DNA of 64,000 bases, taken from contig NZ_SSYB01000004.1 in assembly GCF_004917075.1 (NCBI RefSeq), forward strand, positions 541,006-605,005, in the 5' to 3' direction. Within the stretch, counting starts at the first letter, position 1. Each line of letters starts with the position of its first letter. The notes below the pieces were generated by a model. That model did not search any database. It worked only from the letters and a program-made list of their open reading frames with translations, and was not told the DNA's origin. Shown here one piece after another: positions 53,130 to 64,000 of this stretch. The stretch is from Geomonas edaphica. GTDB taxonomy: Bacteria > Desulfobacterota > Desulfuromonadia > Geobacterales > Geobacteraceae. The translations under genes were made by a program, and so were the position numbers.

Positions 53130-55808
53130 ATGGGGCTGGAGGAATATCATCGCAAGCGAGATCTGGCAAAGACACCGGAACCTGCTGGACAAGGGGGCAA
53201 GGCCGCAAGCGCGCTGCGCTTCGTGATCCACAAGCACTCGGCCTCGCATCTACACTACGATTTCCGCCTTGAGATTGATGGGGTGCTGAAAAGTTGGGCG
53301 ATCCCGAAGGGGCCATCCCTCGACCCGTCGGTGAAACGGCTCGCCATGATGGTAGAGGACCACCCTTACGAATACGGCGATTTCGAAGGTGTCATCCCGA
53401 AGGGTAATTACGGCGCAGGTGAGGTGATCATCTGGGATACCGGGACCTTCCACGCCACCGCCTCCGAGGAGCGGGAGCGGAGCCTCGAGCTTCTGCGGGA
53501 GGGGCTGCGGAAAGGGGACCTGAAATTCATCCTGCGCGGCGAGAAGGTGAGCGGTGAGTTTGCCCTGGTGCGGATCAAGGGAGAGAAGGGGAACTCCTGG
53601 CTGTTGATCAAGAAAAACGACCGCTTCGCAAGCACTGAAGATGTGACTCTGCAAGACCGCTCCGTGGTGAGCAACGCGACCATCGAGGACCTTCGCGCCG
53701 GAAGGGTGTCCGCGCGCCGCGCCGGCAGCTTTGAGGCGTCCCGGGCTCCGGCGGCTCAGTCCGACCAGTCCGACCAGTCCGACCAGTCAGACCGCTCTGA
53801 GAGGGCCGGCGCCGCCACCCACGCCGAAATGCCCCACCACATCTCGCCCATGCTTGCCACCTCGGCTGCCGAGCCCTTCGATGACCCGGACTGGCTCTTC
53901 GAAATCAAGCTGGACGGCTACCGCACCATCGCCGAAATCTCCGGTGCGGACGTGCTCCTCTACTCCCGCAACAACCTCTCCTTCAATCGCAAATTCCCCT
54001 CCCTGGTGCGCTCCCTTGCCGCCCTTAACCTTCACGCCGTCCTGGACGGCGAGGTGGTTGTCCTGGACGAAAGCGGCCGGTCCTCTTTCCAGCTGCTGCA
54101 GAACTACCAGCGTACCGGGCGCGGCAACATCTGCTACTTCCCCTTCGATCTCCTGTACCTGAACGGGGAAAACCTGCGTAGCCGGCCGCTTCTCGCCCGC
54201 AAGGAGAGACTGCGCACCCTGCTCCCCGACCTCCCTGACATCCGCTACAGCGACCATGTCATGGAGTACGGCAGGGAGTTCTTCGACCTCGCGCGCCGCA
54301 ACAACCTGGAAGGAATCCTCGCCAAGCGGGCGACGAGCACCTACCAGACCGGCCGCAGAAGCAGGGACTGGCTGAAGATCAAGATCCGCATGCAGCAGGA
54401 GGCGGTCATCTGCGGCTTCACCGAGCCGCGCCGCAGCAGGAAAGGCTTTGGTTCGCTGGTGCTAGGCGTCTACGAAGACGAACGGCTCGTCTGCATCGGC
54501 TTTGCGGGCGGCGGGTTCGACGACGCGGGGCTAAAGGAGATGCACGACATGCTGCAACCGTTGGTGCAGGCGAAGTCCCCCTTCGAGTCGCCGGTGAAAT
54601 CAGACATGCCCATTACCTGGGTCAGGCCGGAGTTGGTCTGCGAAGTGGAATTTTCCGAGTGGACCGAAGAGAACGTGATGCGCCAGCCGATCTTCCTAGG
54701 CCTTCGGGAGGACAAGGACCCGAGGAGCGTGATGCGTGAACTGGTCCGCTCCGCGCTTGTACCTCCGCCTGTCGCGGAACCGGAGCCCCCAGCTACGCCG
54801 TTGACGGTCGTGCCTACCACCTCCAACTCGGAAGACGTTCCCGCCTCAGCGCAGAGCCGCCCCACCAGCTCGCACAGAAAGGAGCGCTCCGCCATTAACG
54901 GCCGGAACGAGACCCTGGTTCTCGACGGGCATCGCATCGAGCTCACCAACCTCGACAAGGTGTTCTGGCCGCAAGAGGGGTACACCAAGGGGGACGTGGT
55001 CGCCTATTACCGGACCGTGGCCCACGCCATGCTACCGCACCTCGTCGACCGCCCCGAGTCGCTGTACCGCACCCCTCATGGCATCGCGGAACCCGGCTTC
55101 TTCCAGAAGGAGACCGGAGATCTTCCCCCCTCCTGGATAGCCACCCGCGAGATTTACTCGAAGCACGTCGATAAGAGCATCAAGTTCCTCATCTGCCAGG
55201 ACGAGGCAACCCTCATCTACATGGCGAACCTCGGCTGCATCGAGATCAACCCATGGCTTTCGCGCCTGCAGCAGCTCGACTATCCCGACTATTTCGTCAT
55301 CGACCTTGACCCGGAAGACATCCCCTTCGCCAAGGTCATCGACGCGGCGCTCGCGGTGCGGGAGGTGCTGGAAAAGGCGGGCGCCGCAAGCTTCCCCAAA
55401 ACCTCCGGCGCCACTGGGATCCATATCTACGTCCCCCTCGGCGGAAAGTACGACTACGACACCGCGGGCGGCTTCGCGAAGATCGTGGCGACACTGGCGC
55501 ATCACAAGGTTCCCGAGTTCACCAGCCTTGTGCGCAGCCCCAAACTGCGCCAGAAACGGGTCTATCTCGACTTCCTCCAGAATAAGCCGGGGCAAACGCT
55601 CGCCGCCCCTTACAGCATCCGTCCCCGTCCGGGCGCACCTGTCTCCACGCCCCTCAAGTGGGAGGAGGTTAAGCCGGGGCTCGACCCCGTTCAGTTCACC
55701 ATCCGGACCATGCCGGGGCGCCTGGAGCGGATGGGCGACCTCTTCGCCGGCGTGCTCGGCCCCGGCATCGATCTGGAGCGGTGTATCGAAAACCTGGAAG
55801 GGGGATGA
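53130..55808 (+). CDS. ligD: LigD, multifunctional NHEJ DNA ligase
   Basis: LigD processes and seals DNA ends brought together by Ku. The 892-residue protein has the order phosphoesterase (about 1-190; HYDFRLEIDGVLKSW), ATP-dependent ligase (about 235-540; K260 in EIKLDGYRT) and polymerase (about 590-885; FVIDLDPEDIPF and TSGATGIHIYVPL). A linker with four SDQ-type repeats (about 210-222) separates the first two. I chose the ATG at 53130 since AAAGGGAGGTG precedes it and the homology begins there. Confidence 0.95.
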   Translation: MGLEEYHRKRDLAKTPEPAGQGGKAASALRFVIHKHSASHLHYDFRLEIDGVLKSWAIPKGPSLDPSVKRLAMMVEDHPYEYGDFEGVIPKGNYGAGEVIIWDTGTFHATASEERERSLELLREGLRKGDLKFILRGEKVSGEFALVRIKGEKGNSWLLIKKNDRFASTEDVTLQDRSVVSNATIEDLRAGRVSARRAGSFEASRAPAAQSDQSDQSDQSDRSERAGAATHAEMPHHISPMLATSAAEPFDDPDWLFEIKLDGYRTIAEISGADVLLYSRNNLSFNRKFPSLVRSLAALNLHAVLDGEVVVLDESGRSSFQLLQNYQRTGRGNICYFPFDLLYLNGENLRSRPLLARKERLRTLLPDLPDIRYSDHVMEYGREFFDLARRNNLEGILAKRATSTYQTGRRSRDWLKIKIRMQQEAVICGFTEPRRSRKGFGSLVLGVYEDERLVCIGFAGGGFDDAGLKEMHDMLQPLVQAKSPFESPVKSDMPITWVRPELVCEVEFSEWTEENVMRQPIFLGLREDKDPRSVMRELVRSALVPPPVAEPEPPATPLTVVPTTSNSEDVPASAQSRPTSSHRKERSAINGRNETLVLDGHRIELTNLDKVFWPQEGYTKGDVVAYYRTVAHAMLPHLVDRPESLYRTPHGIAEPGFFQKETGDLPPSWIATREIYSKHVDKSIKFLICQDEATLIYMANLGCIEINPWLSRLQQLDYPDYFVIDLDPEDIPFAKVIDAALAVREVLEKAGAASFPKTSGATGIHIYVPLGGKYDYDTAGGFAKIVATLAHHKVPEFTSLVRSPKLRQKRVYLDFLQNKPGQTLAAPYSIRPRPGAPVSTPLKWEEVKPGLDPVQFTIRTMPGRLERMGDLFAGVLGPGIDLERCIENLEGG

Positions 55809-55812
55809 CCGG

Positions 55813-55840
55813 TTGCGGGCGGTGCGACAACGGCTATAAT
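55813..55840 (+). promoter_or_regulatory. sigma-70-type promoter of the small Cys-rich gene
   Basis: TTGCGG and a perfect TATAAT are 16 bases apart, directly behind ligD. The predicted start of transcription is near 55847. Confidence 0.6.
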
Positions 55841-55879
55841 CGGGCTTGGTTAAAATCATCCAACAAAGGAGGAAGGGCC

Positions 55880-56029
55880 ATGAAAGTGGAAGAGGGTGAT
55901 GTCCTGATCTGCAGCACGGAAGATTGCGAGGTTGAACTGACCGTCACACGGGCCTGCAAGTCAAAGACCTGCGGTGCCGCATGCGAGATCGAAGCGACCT
56001 GCTGCGACGAGCCGATGGAGCTCAAGTAG
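55880..56029 (+). CDS. small Cys-rich desulforedoxin-like protein
   Basis: The 49-residue protein has seven cysteines, arranged as ICSTEDCEVEL, ACKSKTCGAACE and a final CCDEPMELK. The CC-x-x-PM ending recalls desulforedoxin and desulfoferrodoxin N-terminal domains, which bind one iron through four cysteines, but the extra cysteines do not fit that fold exactly. AAAGGAGG precedes the ATG. Zinc or iron binding is likely; function unknown. Confidence 0.72.
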   Translation: MKVEEGDVLICSTEDCEVELTVTRACKSKTCGAACEIEATCCDEPMELK

Positions 56030-56034
56030 AGACG

Positions 56035-56063
56035 GGGCCGGCCCTAAATGGGTCGGCCCTTTA
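56035..56063 (+). terminator. rho-independent terminator of the Cys-rich gene
   Basis: A 10-bp stem with one G-T pair (GGGCCGGCCC with GGGTCGGCCC) and loop TAAAT is followed by TTTACTT, five bases after the stop. Confidence 0.8.
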
Positions 56064-56182
56064 CTTGCCTGCTGCGACTTTTCCGTCTCCGATTATTAAA
56101 AAAAGACAAGCTATTAAACCCGAAATCTCCCATGATACACTTTATTCAAGGAAGCTAATGAACCATGGGGAGGTGAAAGGTC

Positions 56183-56359
56183 ATGCTACGTTGGGCAGTG
56201 ATATTCTTCATCATCTCGATCATCGCTGCGGTGTTCGGCTTCGGTGGAATAGCCACAGCAGCGGCCGGCATCGCGAAACTGCTCTTCTACCTGTTCCTGG
56301 TGATCGCCGTAGTGATGCTCGTGGCAGCTCTCTTGGCTGGCCGCGGCATTACTCGATGA
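56183..56359 (+). CDS. DUF1328 (YtjA-like) small membrane protein
   Basis: The 58-residue protein [20 protein letters not shown]... has two membrane helices around [18 protein letters not shown] and ends in AGRGITR. This is the UPF0391/YtjA pattern. GGGGAGGTGAAAGGTC precedes the ATG. YtjA-like genes are stress-induced in other bacteria; the function is unknown. Confidence 0.85.
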   Translation: MLRWAVIFFIISIIAAVFGFGGIATAAAGIAKLLFYLFLVIAVVMLVAALLAGRGITR

Positions 56360-56385
56360 CACAGCACGAGGTACGACCTTCAATC

Positions 56386-56405
56386 GAGGCGGCGCAAGCC
56401 GCCTC
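56386..56405 (+). terminator. hairpin behind the DUF1328 gene
   Basis: A perfect 8-bp stem (GAGGCGGC with GCCGCCTC, loop GCAA) is followed by a short T-rich stretch. It overlaps the 3' side of ppk2 and may serve both strands. Confidence 0.65.
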
Positions 56406-56412
56406 TTCGGTG

Positions 56413-57285
56413 TCAACTTTTTGCCAGTTCCTGACGAATCCTCTGCAACTCTTCCCGTCTTTCCTCGGACACTTCCGGATATTTCATCTTCAGTCCCTCC
56501 AAAAGGTCCAGCAGCACCTGCGCCACGATGAGCCTCGCGTTCTTCTTGTCATCCGCCGGGACGACATACCATGGTGACTCCTTGGTGCTGGTCGCGTTCA
56601 GGCACTCCTCGTAGGCATCCATGTAACGCTTCCAGAGCTTGCGCTCCTCGACGTCTCCGCGGTCGAACTTCCAGTTCTTCTCCGGATTGTCGATCCGTTC
56701 CAGGAACCGCTTGCGCTGCTCCTCCTTTGAGACGTGGAGGAAGAACTTCACGATGCGTGTACCGTTGCGGGTAAGATGCGCTTCCAAATCCGCCATGGAC
56801 CTGAAACGGTCACGCCAGATCCCCTTCCTGGCAGCCAGGGCGTCAGGCAGGTTTTCGCCGGCCAGGATCTCCGGGTGCACGCGGACGATCAGCACCTCCT
56901 CGTAGTAGGAGCGGTTGAAGATGCCGATGCGTCCGCGCTCCGGCAGACGCCTCATGCTGCGCCAGAGAAAATCGTGGTCGAGCTCTTCCGCGCTCGGGTG
57001 CTTGAACGAGTAGACCTCGCATCCCTGGGGGTTGATCCCCGAGAGGACGTGCTTGATCATGCTGTCCTTCCCCGCCGCGTCCATCGCCTGGAAGATGAGC
57101 AGGATCGACCAGCTGTTATTCGCGTAGAGGAGCCCCTGCAGGGCGCTCATGCGCTCGATCTGCTCGTTCAGAAGCTCGCGGTACTCCTCCTTGGAGCGGT
57201 AGAAAGGATCTACCAAGGTGGGGGACTTGGTCAGCTTCACCTGGTCTTTCGGCTTCACCCGGAACTGCTCGGTCGAAATTTTCAT
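56413..57285 (-). CDS. PPK2-family polyphosphate kinase
   Basis: PPK2 enzymes move phosphate between polyphosphate and nucleotides. The 290-residue protein has Walker A-like [29 protein letters not shown], the Walker B region [22 protein letters not shown] and the lid arginines in [21 protein letters not shown]. Size and motifs fit the TIGR03709-type group (polyP:NDP/AMP phosphotransferase). The direction and nucleotide are not certain from sequence. It lies at the right side of the stress block. Confidence 0.9.
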   Translation of the reverse strand: MKISTEQFRVKPKDQVKLTKSPTLVDPFYRSKEEYRELLNEQIERMSALQGLLYANNSWSILLIFQAMDAAGKDSMIKHVLSGINPQGCEVYSFKHPSAEELDHDFLWRSMRRLPERGRIGIFNRSYYEEVLIVRVHPEILAGENLPDALAARKGIWRDRFRSMADLEAHLTRNGTRIVKFFLHVSKEEQRKRFLERIDNPEKNWKFDRGDVEERKLWKRYMDAYEECLNATSTKESPWYVVPADDKKNARLIVAQVLLDLLEGLKMKYPEVSEERREELQRIRQELAKS

Positions 57286-57404
57286 GCGCCCCTCCTCGTC
57301 GGTTGCGACAGTTTGAGGCTAGCGCACTTTCCCCGGTTTTCAATGAGAGCGAACCGGCGGGAGGCTCATTGGGCCGCAGGTCGCCCCTTCAGCCCCCCCC
57401 TCAT

Positions 57405-59197
57405 CTACGACTTCTCGTTTCTCACGAGGAGCTTGGACATCATCTGCTTGGCGGACTGGCTCATGATGCCGCCGAGGTTCGGATCCCCTTTGAAGAGCGA
57501 GGCGACGAATCCCTTTGCCTGGTCGAAGGTGATGTGCGGTGGCAGGGGGGGGACGTCCGGGTCGCACATGGCATCGATCACCACCGGCCGCTTCGCTCGC
57601 AGTGCGGTCTTCCACGCCTCACGCACCTGCCCCGGGTCCTCAAGCCTGATTCCGTCGAGGCCAAGCATCTCGGCGTAACCGGCGTACGGGAAGCGCGGAA
57701 TATCCTGGGAGGCCGCGAACTTGGCGTCGCCGTTCATCACCCGCTGTTCCCAGGTCACCTGGTTCAAGTCCCCGTTGTTCAGCACCAGGATCACAAGGTT
57801 CGGGTTGCTCCATTGCTTCCAGTACTTGGCGATGTTCACCAACCCGTTGATCCCCTGCATCTGCATGGCCCCGTCGCCGACCATGGCGATCACGGGACGA
57901 TCCGGATAGTTCATCTTCGCGGCGACCGCGTAGGGAACCCCGGGGCACATGGTGGCGAGCCCTCCGGAGAGCGAGGCCATCATGCCGCGGCGCAGCTTTA
58001 AATCGCGGGCGTACCAGTTCGCCGCCGAGCCGGAATCGCAGGTCAGGATGACCTGGTCCGGCAGCTGTGCCGAGAGCTCCCAGAAGAGGAGTTGCGGGTT
58101 GATCGGGTTCGCTGCGAGCTTCGCCCGCGCTTCAAGCACCTCCCACCACTCCGCCACGTCCTTCTCGATCCCCTCACGCCACGACCGGTCCTGCTTCTGC
58201 TCCAGAAGCGGGATCAGCGCCCGCAGGGTGAGCCTCGCGTCCCCCTGCAGGTTGACCTCCATCGGGTAGCGCAGTCCGAGCATCCTCGGGCTGATATCGA
58301 TCTGCACCCCGCGCGCCTGCCCCTCCTTGGGAAGAAACTCGGCGTAGGGAAAGCCGCTGCCGACCATGAGCAGGGTGTCGCACTCCTTCATCATTTCCCA
58401 GCTTGGCTTCGTGCCTAGAAGACCAATGGAGCCGGTCACGTAAGGGAGATCGTCCGGGAGGACCGCCTTGCCGAGGAGTGCCTTGGCGACACCGGCACCC
58501 AATTTCTCCGCCGCGACGGAGACCTCCTCCCCGGCACCGAGGGCACCGGCACCGACCAGCATCGCCACCTTCTTTCCCGCGTTAAGGACTGCCGCCGCCC
58601 GCTGCAGCTCGTCGCGTGGCGGGAGCACCTCCGGCCGTGAAAGCCGAGCCCGGTGAAGGTCGAGCCGTGCTTGCGGACCGGCGCGGCTACCTCATCCTCC
58701 TCCTGGATGTCACTGGGAAGGATGACGCAGGTGACGGTGCGCTCGGCGAGGGCGATCCGTATGGCACGGTCCACCAGTTGCCGGACCTGTGCAGCACTGG
58801 TTGCCATGTGCACGTAGTGATGGGCCACATCCTTGAAAAGCGAGAGGAGGTCCACTTCCTGCTGGTAGTCCGCCCCCATGACCGTGGTTGCCTGCTGCCC
58901 CACGATCGCCACTACGGGCTGGTGGTCGAGCTTCGCATCGTAAAGACCGTTCAACAGGTGTATGGCGCCCGGCCCGGAGGTGGCAATGCAGACGCCGACT
59001 TCGCCGGTGAACTTCGCGTGGGCGCACGCCATGAAGGCAGCCTCCTCCTCGTGGCGCGTCTGTATGAACGAGACCTTCTCCTGTTCCCGGTTCAGGGCAC
59101 CCATCACCCCGTTGATGCCGTCCCCGGGGTAGCCGTACACCCTGCGCACCCCCCAGTCGTAGAGACGCTGCACCAGGTAATCGCTGGCTGTTGCCAT
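57405..59197 (-). pseudogene. thiamine-pyrophosphate enzyme (pyruvate oxidase/PoxB-like), broken by a -1 frameshift
   Basis: The intact product would be about 597 residues, of the acetohydroxyacid synthase/PoxB-like TPP family. The N-terminal part (59197 to about 58643) has GVRRVYGYPGDGINGV and RHEEEAAFMACAHAKF; the C-terminal part (about 58639 to 57405) has VGAGALGAG, SGSAAN and the TPP motif GDGAMQMQG...NNGD. The two lie in different frames. Adding one base in the AAA run at 58640-58642 restores a continuous protein (GF-S-RPEVLPPRDELQ). As read, the first frame ends at 58436 with a wrong tail. AAGGGAGGTCTC precedes the ATG at 59197. Confidence 0.85.
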
Positions 59198-59406
59198 GAG
59201 ACCTCCCTTGTTCATTAGATTGATTGCTTCTAATTTTTCCTCCAACAGTCTAGAGAGGGGCGCCTCATTGTCAACCTCGGCGGGCCGTTGCGGGACTTTC
59301 AGTGCGTCCCTTGACAACCGACTTCGCCTTGATAAAAAAGGTTAATCTTTTTTCATCTTTCTTCTCATTGATTCTGGGCTTTGAAAACGCGGCGCGAGGG
59401 ATAGCG

Positions 59407-62282
<2,876 letters not shown>

Positions 62283-62292
<10 letters not shown>

Positions 62293-62335
62293 CTTCGGAC
62301 CAGTCGGACTAGTCGACCGGTCTGACAGGTCCGAC
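62283..62335. repeat. degenerate 9-mer repeats (CGGACCAGT type)
   Basis: CGGACCAGT, CGGACTAGT, CGACCGGT, CTGACAGGT and CCGAC follow each other across the end of actB. GTCGGAC is the reverse complement of the GTCCGAC core repeated in the ligD linker at 53757-53792. Confidence 0.6.
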
Positions 62336-62349
62336 AATGGAGAACGCCT

Positions 62350-64000
62350 TTGCCTGAACAGAGCTACGGACAAATCAACGACGACGCCCTCAACCCAATG
62401 GGGAAACCCGGCCTCGCGTACCTCCTCGCCATCGTGATGCTGGCGGGGCTCGCGGGACTCGGGGCGCTCTGCCTCATGTACCAGACCCAGGCGGGCATGG
62501 GGGTGACCGGGCTGAACCGCCCCGTGGGATGGGCGGTCTACATCACCAACTTCGTCTTCTGGGTCGGGATCGCCCACTCGGGCACCCTCATCTCCGCCAT
62601 TCTCTACCTGATGCGCGCCAAGTGGCGCGACGCCGTCTCCCGATCGGCCGAGGCGATGACCATCTTCGCCGTCATGACCGCCGGGCTCTTCCCGCTCATC
62701 CACCTCGGACGCCTCTGGGCCGCCTACTACATCGTCCCCTACCCCTCACAGCGCGAGCTCTGGCCGAACTTCGTGAGCCCCCTCGTGTGGGACGTCCTCG
62801 CCGTCACCACCTATCTCACCGTGAGCCTCATCTTCTGGTACATCGGCCTCGTCCCCGACCTCGCGGCGGCACGGGACCGCTACCTCGCGGAACTCGGCCC
62901 GGAGCACCTGAAGAGCAGGATCTACCGCGCCCTGGCGCTCGGATGGTCCGGCTCGGGAACGCAGTGGCATCACTACGGCCGCTCCTACCTCTTCTTCGCC
63001 GCTCTCGCCACGCCGCTCGTGGTCTCGGTGCACTCGGTGGTTTCCTGGGACTTCGCCATGAGCCTGCTCCCCGGCTGGCACAGCGCCATCTTCCCCCCCT
63101 ACTTCGTCGCGGGCGCCATCCACTCCGGCCTCGCCATGGTGCTCACCCTGATGATCCCGATGCGAAAGCTTTTGCACCTCGAGCGCCTGGTGCAGATGCA
63201 CCACTTCGAGATGCTCGCGAAGACCATCATCCTGACCGCCACCATCGTCGGTTATGCCTACGCCGTGGAAGCGTTCATCGCCTGGTACTCGGGGGACGTC
63301 ATCGAGTGGCAAAATCACAAATGGCGCGTGTTCGGCCCGGTGGCCTGGATGTATTGGCTCTGTGTCGTGTGCAACGTGCTGATCCCCTGGCTCTTCGTGT
63401 TCCGGCGCATGCGCACGAGGACCCTCCCCCTCCTGGTGATCTCGCTTTTCGTGAACCTGGGGATGTGGTTCGAAAGGCTCATGATCATCTACACCTCGCA
63501 GGCGCACGACTTCCTGCCGCACAACTTCGGACGCTACCTCCCCACCTGGGTGGAATTGACCATCACCGCCGGCTCTTTCGGCTTCTTCCTACTCTTCTTC
63601 TTCGGCTTCACGAAGCTCCTCCCCACCGTCCCGCTCAGCGAACTGAAGGGGCACCTGGCCGAAAAAGAAGTGGTGCCAACCGAGGCGTGCAGCCACCGCG
63701 TCCGTCCGAGACTGCCGCAACATCGCCCCTCCGTGCTCGCCGTCTTCTCCAACGCTGGACGCCTGTTGCAGGCGGCCAAAGGATGCTGTGACGGCGGCTT
63801 CAAGGTGATGGAGACCTTTTCGCCGGTGAAGATCGAGGAACTTTCCGAGGTCCTGAAACACGCGAAGAGCCCGGTGCGCTGGTTCACCCTGGCAGGAGCA
63901 CTCGCGGGGCTTTCCGGCGGTTTCTGGCTCGCCGCCGGGACCGCACTGGTGAACCGCCTCGTCGTCGGCGGGAAGCCCCCGGTCTCTTGGGTTCCCTTCT
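62350..64000 (+). CDS. NrfD-like ActC fused to DUF3341 (ActD-like), cut by window end
   Basis: The frame from the TTG at 62350 runs open for 550 codons past the window end. Residues about 20-430 are an NrfD-like membrane protein with NRPVGWAVYITNFVFWVGIAH and some ten helices, as in ActC. After a hydrophilic linker, residues from about 465 (VLAVFSNAGRLLQAAKG, FSPVKIEELSEVLK, WFTLAGALAGLSGG) match DUF3341/ActD. The two are normally separate genes. GGAG at 62339-62342 lies seven bases before the TTG. It follows actB by 57 bases. Confidence 0.8.
   Translation, partial: MPEQSYGQINDDALNPMGKPGLAYLLAIVMLAGLAGLGALCLMYQTQAGMGVTGLNRPVGWAVYITNFVFWVGIAHSGTLISAILYLMRAKWRDAVSRSAEAMTIFAVMTAGLFPLIHLGRLWAAYYIVPYPSQRELWPNFVSPLVWDVLAVTTYLTVSLIFWYIGLVPDLAAARDRYLAELGPEHLKSRIYRALALGWSGSGTQWHHYGRSYLFFAALATPLVVSVHSVVSWDFAMSLLPGWHSAIFPPYFVAGAIHSGLAMVLTLMIPMRKLLHLERLVQMHHFEMLAKTIILTATIVGYAYAVEAFIAWYSGDVIEWQNHKWRVFGPVAWMYWLCVVCNVLIPWLFVFRRMRTRTLPLLVISLFVNLGMWFERLMIIYTSQAHDFLPHNFGRYLPTWVELTITAGSFGFFLLFFFGFTKLLPTVPLSELKGHLAEKEVVPTEACSHRVRPRLPQHRPSVLAVFSNAGRLLQAAKGCCDGGFKVMETFSPVKIEELSEVLKHAKSPVRWFTLAGALAGLSGGFWLAAGTALVNRLVVGGKPPVSWVPF

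Noticed and set aside
62529-63791. Plus-strand frame of 420 codons over the NrfD-like gene
   Set aside because: It is rich in Arg, Pro and His and has no membrane helices. The frame from 62350 has clear NrfD and DUF3341 homology and runs to the window end.

Overview
The window reads as a high-GC chromosome segment from a Geobacter-like bacterium (Desulfuromonadota; close to the Geobacter/Citrifermentans/Geomonas group). The case rests on gene content: a split ATP synthase operon carrying only atpZ-atpI-atpB-atpE, a NapGH-type periplasmic nitrate reductase, MshEN/GspE-type proteins, HDOD and single-domain response regulators, a ferredoxin of anaerobes, and an alternative-complex-III-like respiratory module. 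The species is inferred, not proven. I see no tRNA, rRNA, CRISPR array or prophage, and no transposase gene.

Left part (1-29 kb), mostly housekeeping and respiration. hemL comes first, behind a leader with five GTATAC hexamers. A stand-alone MshEN protein (predicted c-di-GMP binder) follows, then the nap operon (napD-A-G-H, a short NapB-like dihaem cytochrome, and a NapF-like ferredoxin). A modE-tauE pair converges on nap, with a ModE-box-like site in front of modE. Next are the F0 genes, a PHP phosphoesterase, the minus-strand unit radical SAM-rng-purT, a small secreted Ala/Lys-rich protein behind a good sigma-54 promoter, two TIGR04073 paralogues, a peroxiredoxin, a ferredoxin with a His-Gly expansion, a YgbA_NO gene, pcnB, uvrB, tatA, a GspE/PilB-like ATPase, an HDOD protein and two lone receiver proteins.

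Middle and right part (29.6-59.2 kb), a dense block of stress functions. It holds a hemerythrin, several small stress-type proteins (glycine-zipper, DUF6496, DUF3309, DUF2383, DUF1328), a DUF748 protein, the NHEJ pair Ku and LigD 19 kb apart, an SRPBCC protein, a zinc alcohol dehydrogenase, an SDR, a YihY membrane protein and a CHRD protein. Between Ku and LigD lies a five-gene trehalose/alpha-glucan operon (treZ, a GH57 protein, treY, glgE, and treS fused to maltokinase). PPK2 and a thiamine-pyrophosphate enzyme broken by a one-base frameshift follow. The genes could work together in compatible-solute turnover, DNA end joining and redox/energy balance under desiccation or osmotic stress.

Right end (59.4-64 kb). 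A fused molybdopterin-like/ferredoxin protein (ActB type) and an NrfD-like protein fused in frame to a DUF3341 (ActD-like) domain form the start of an ACIII-like quinol-oxidising complex that runs off the window.

Intergenic DNA is rich in small repeats: GC-rich REP-like palindromes, one pair of which forms a MITE-like unit; heptamer short tandem repeats at four loci; a 19-unit 9-bp minisatellite; and a 9-mer family that also sits inside the ligD linker.
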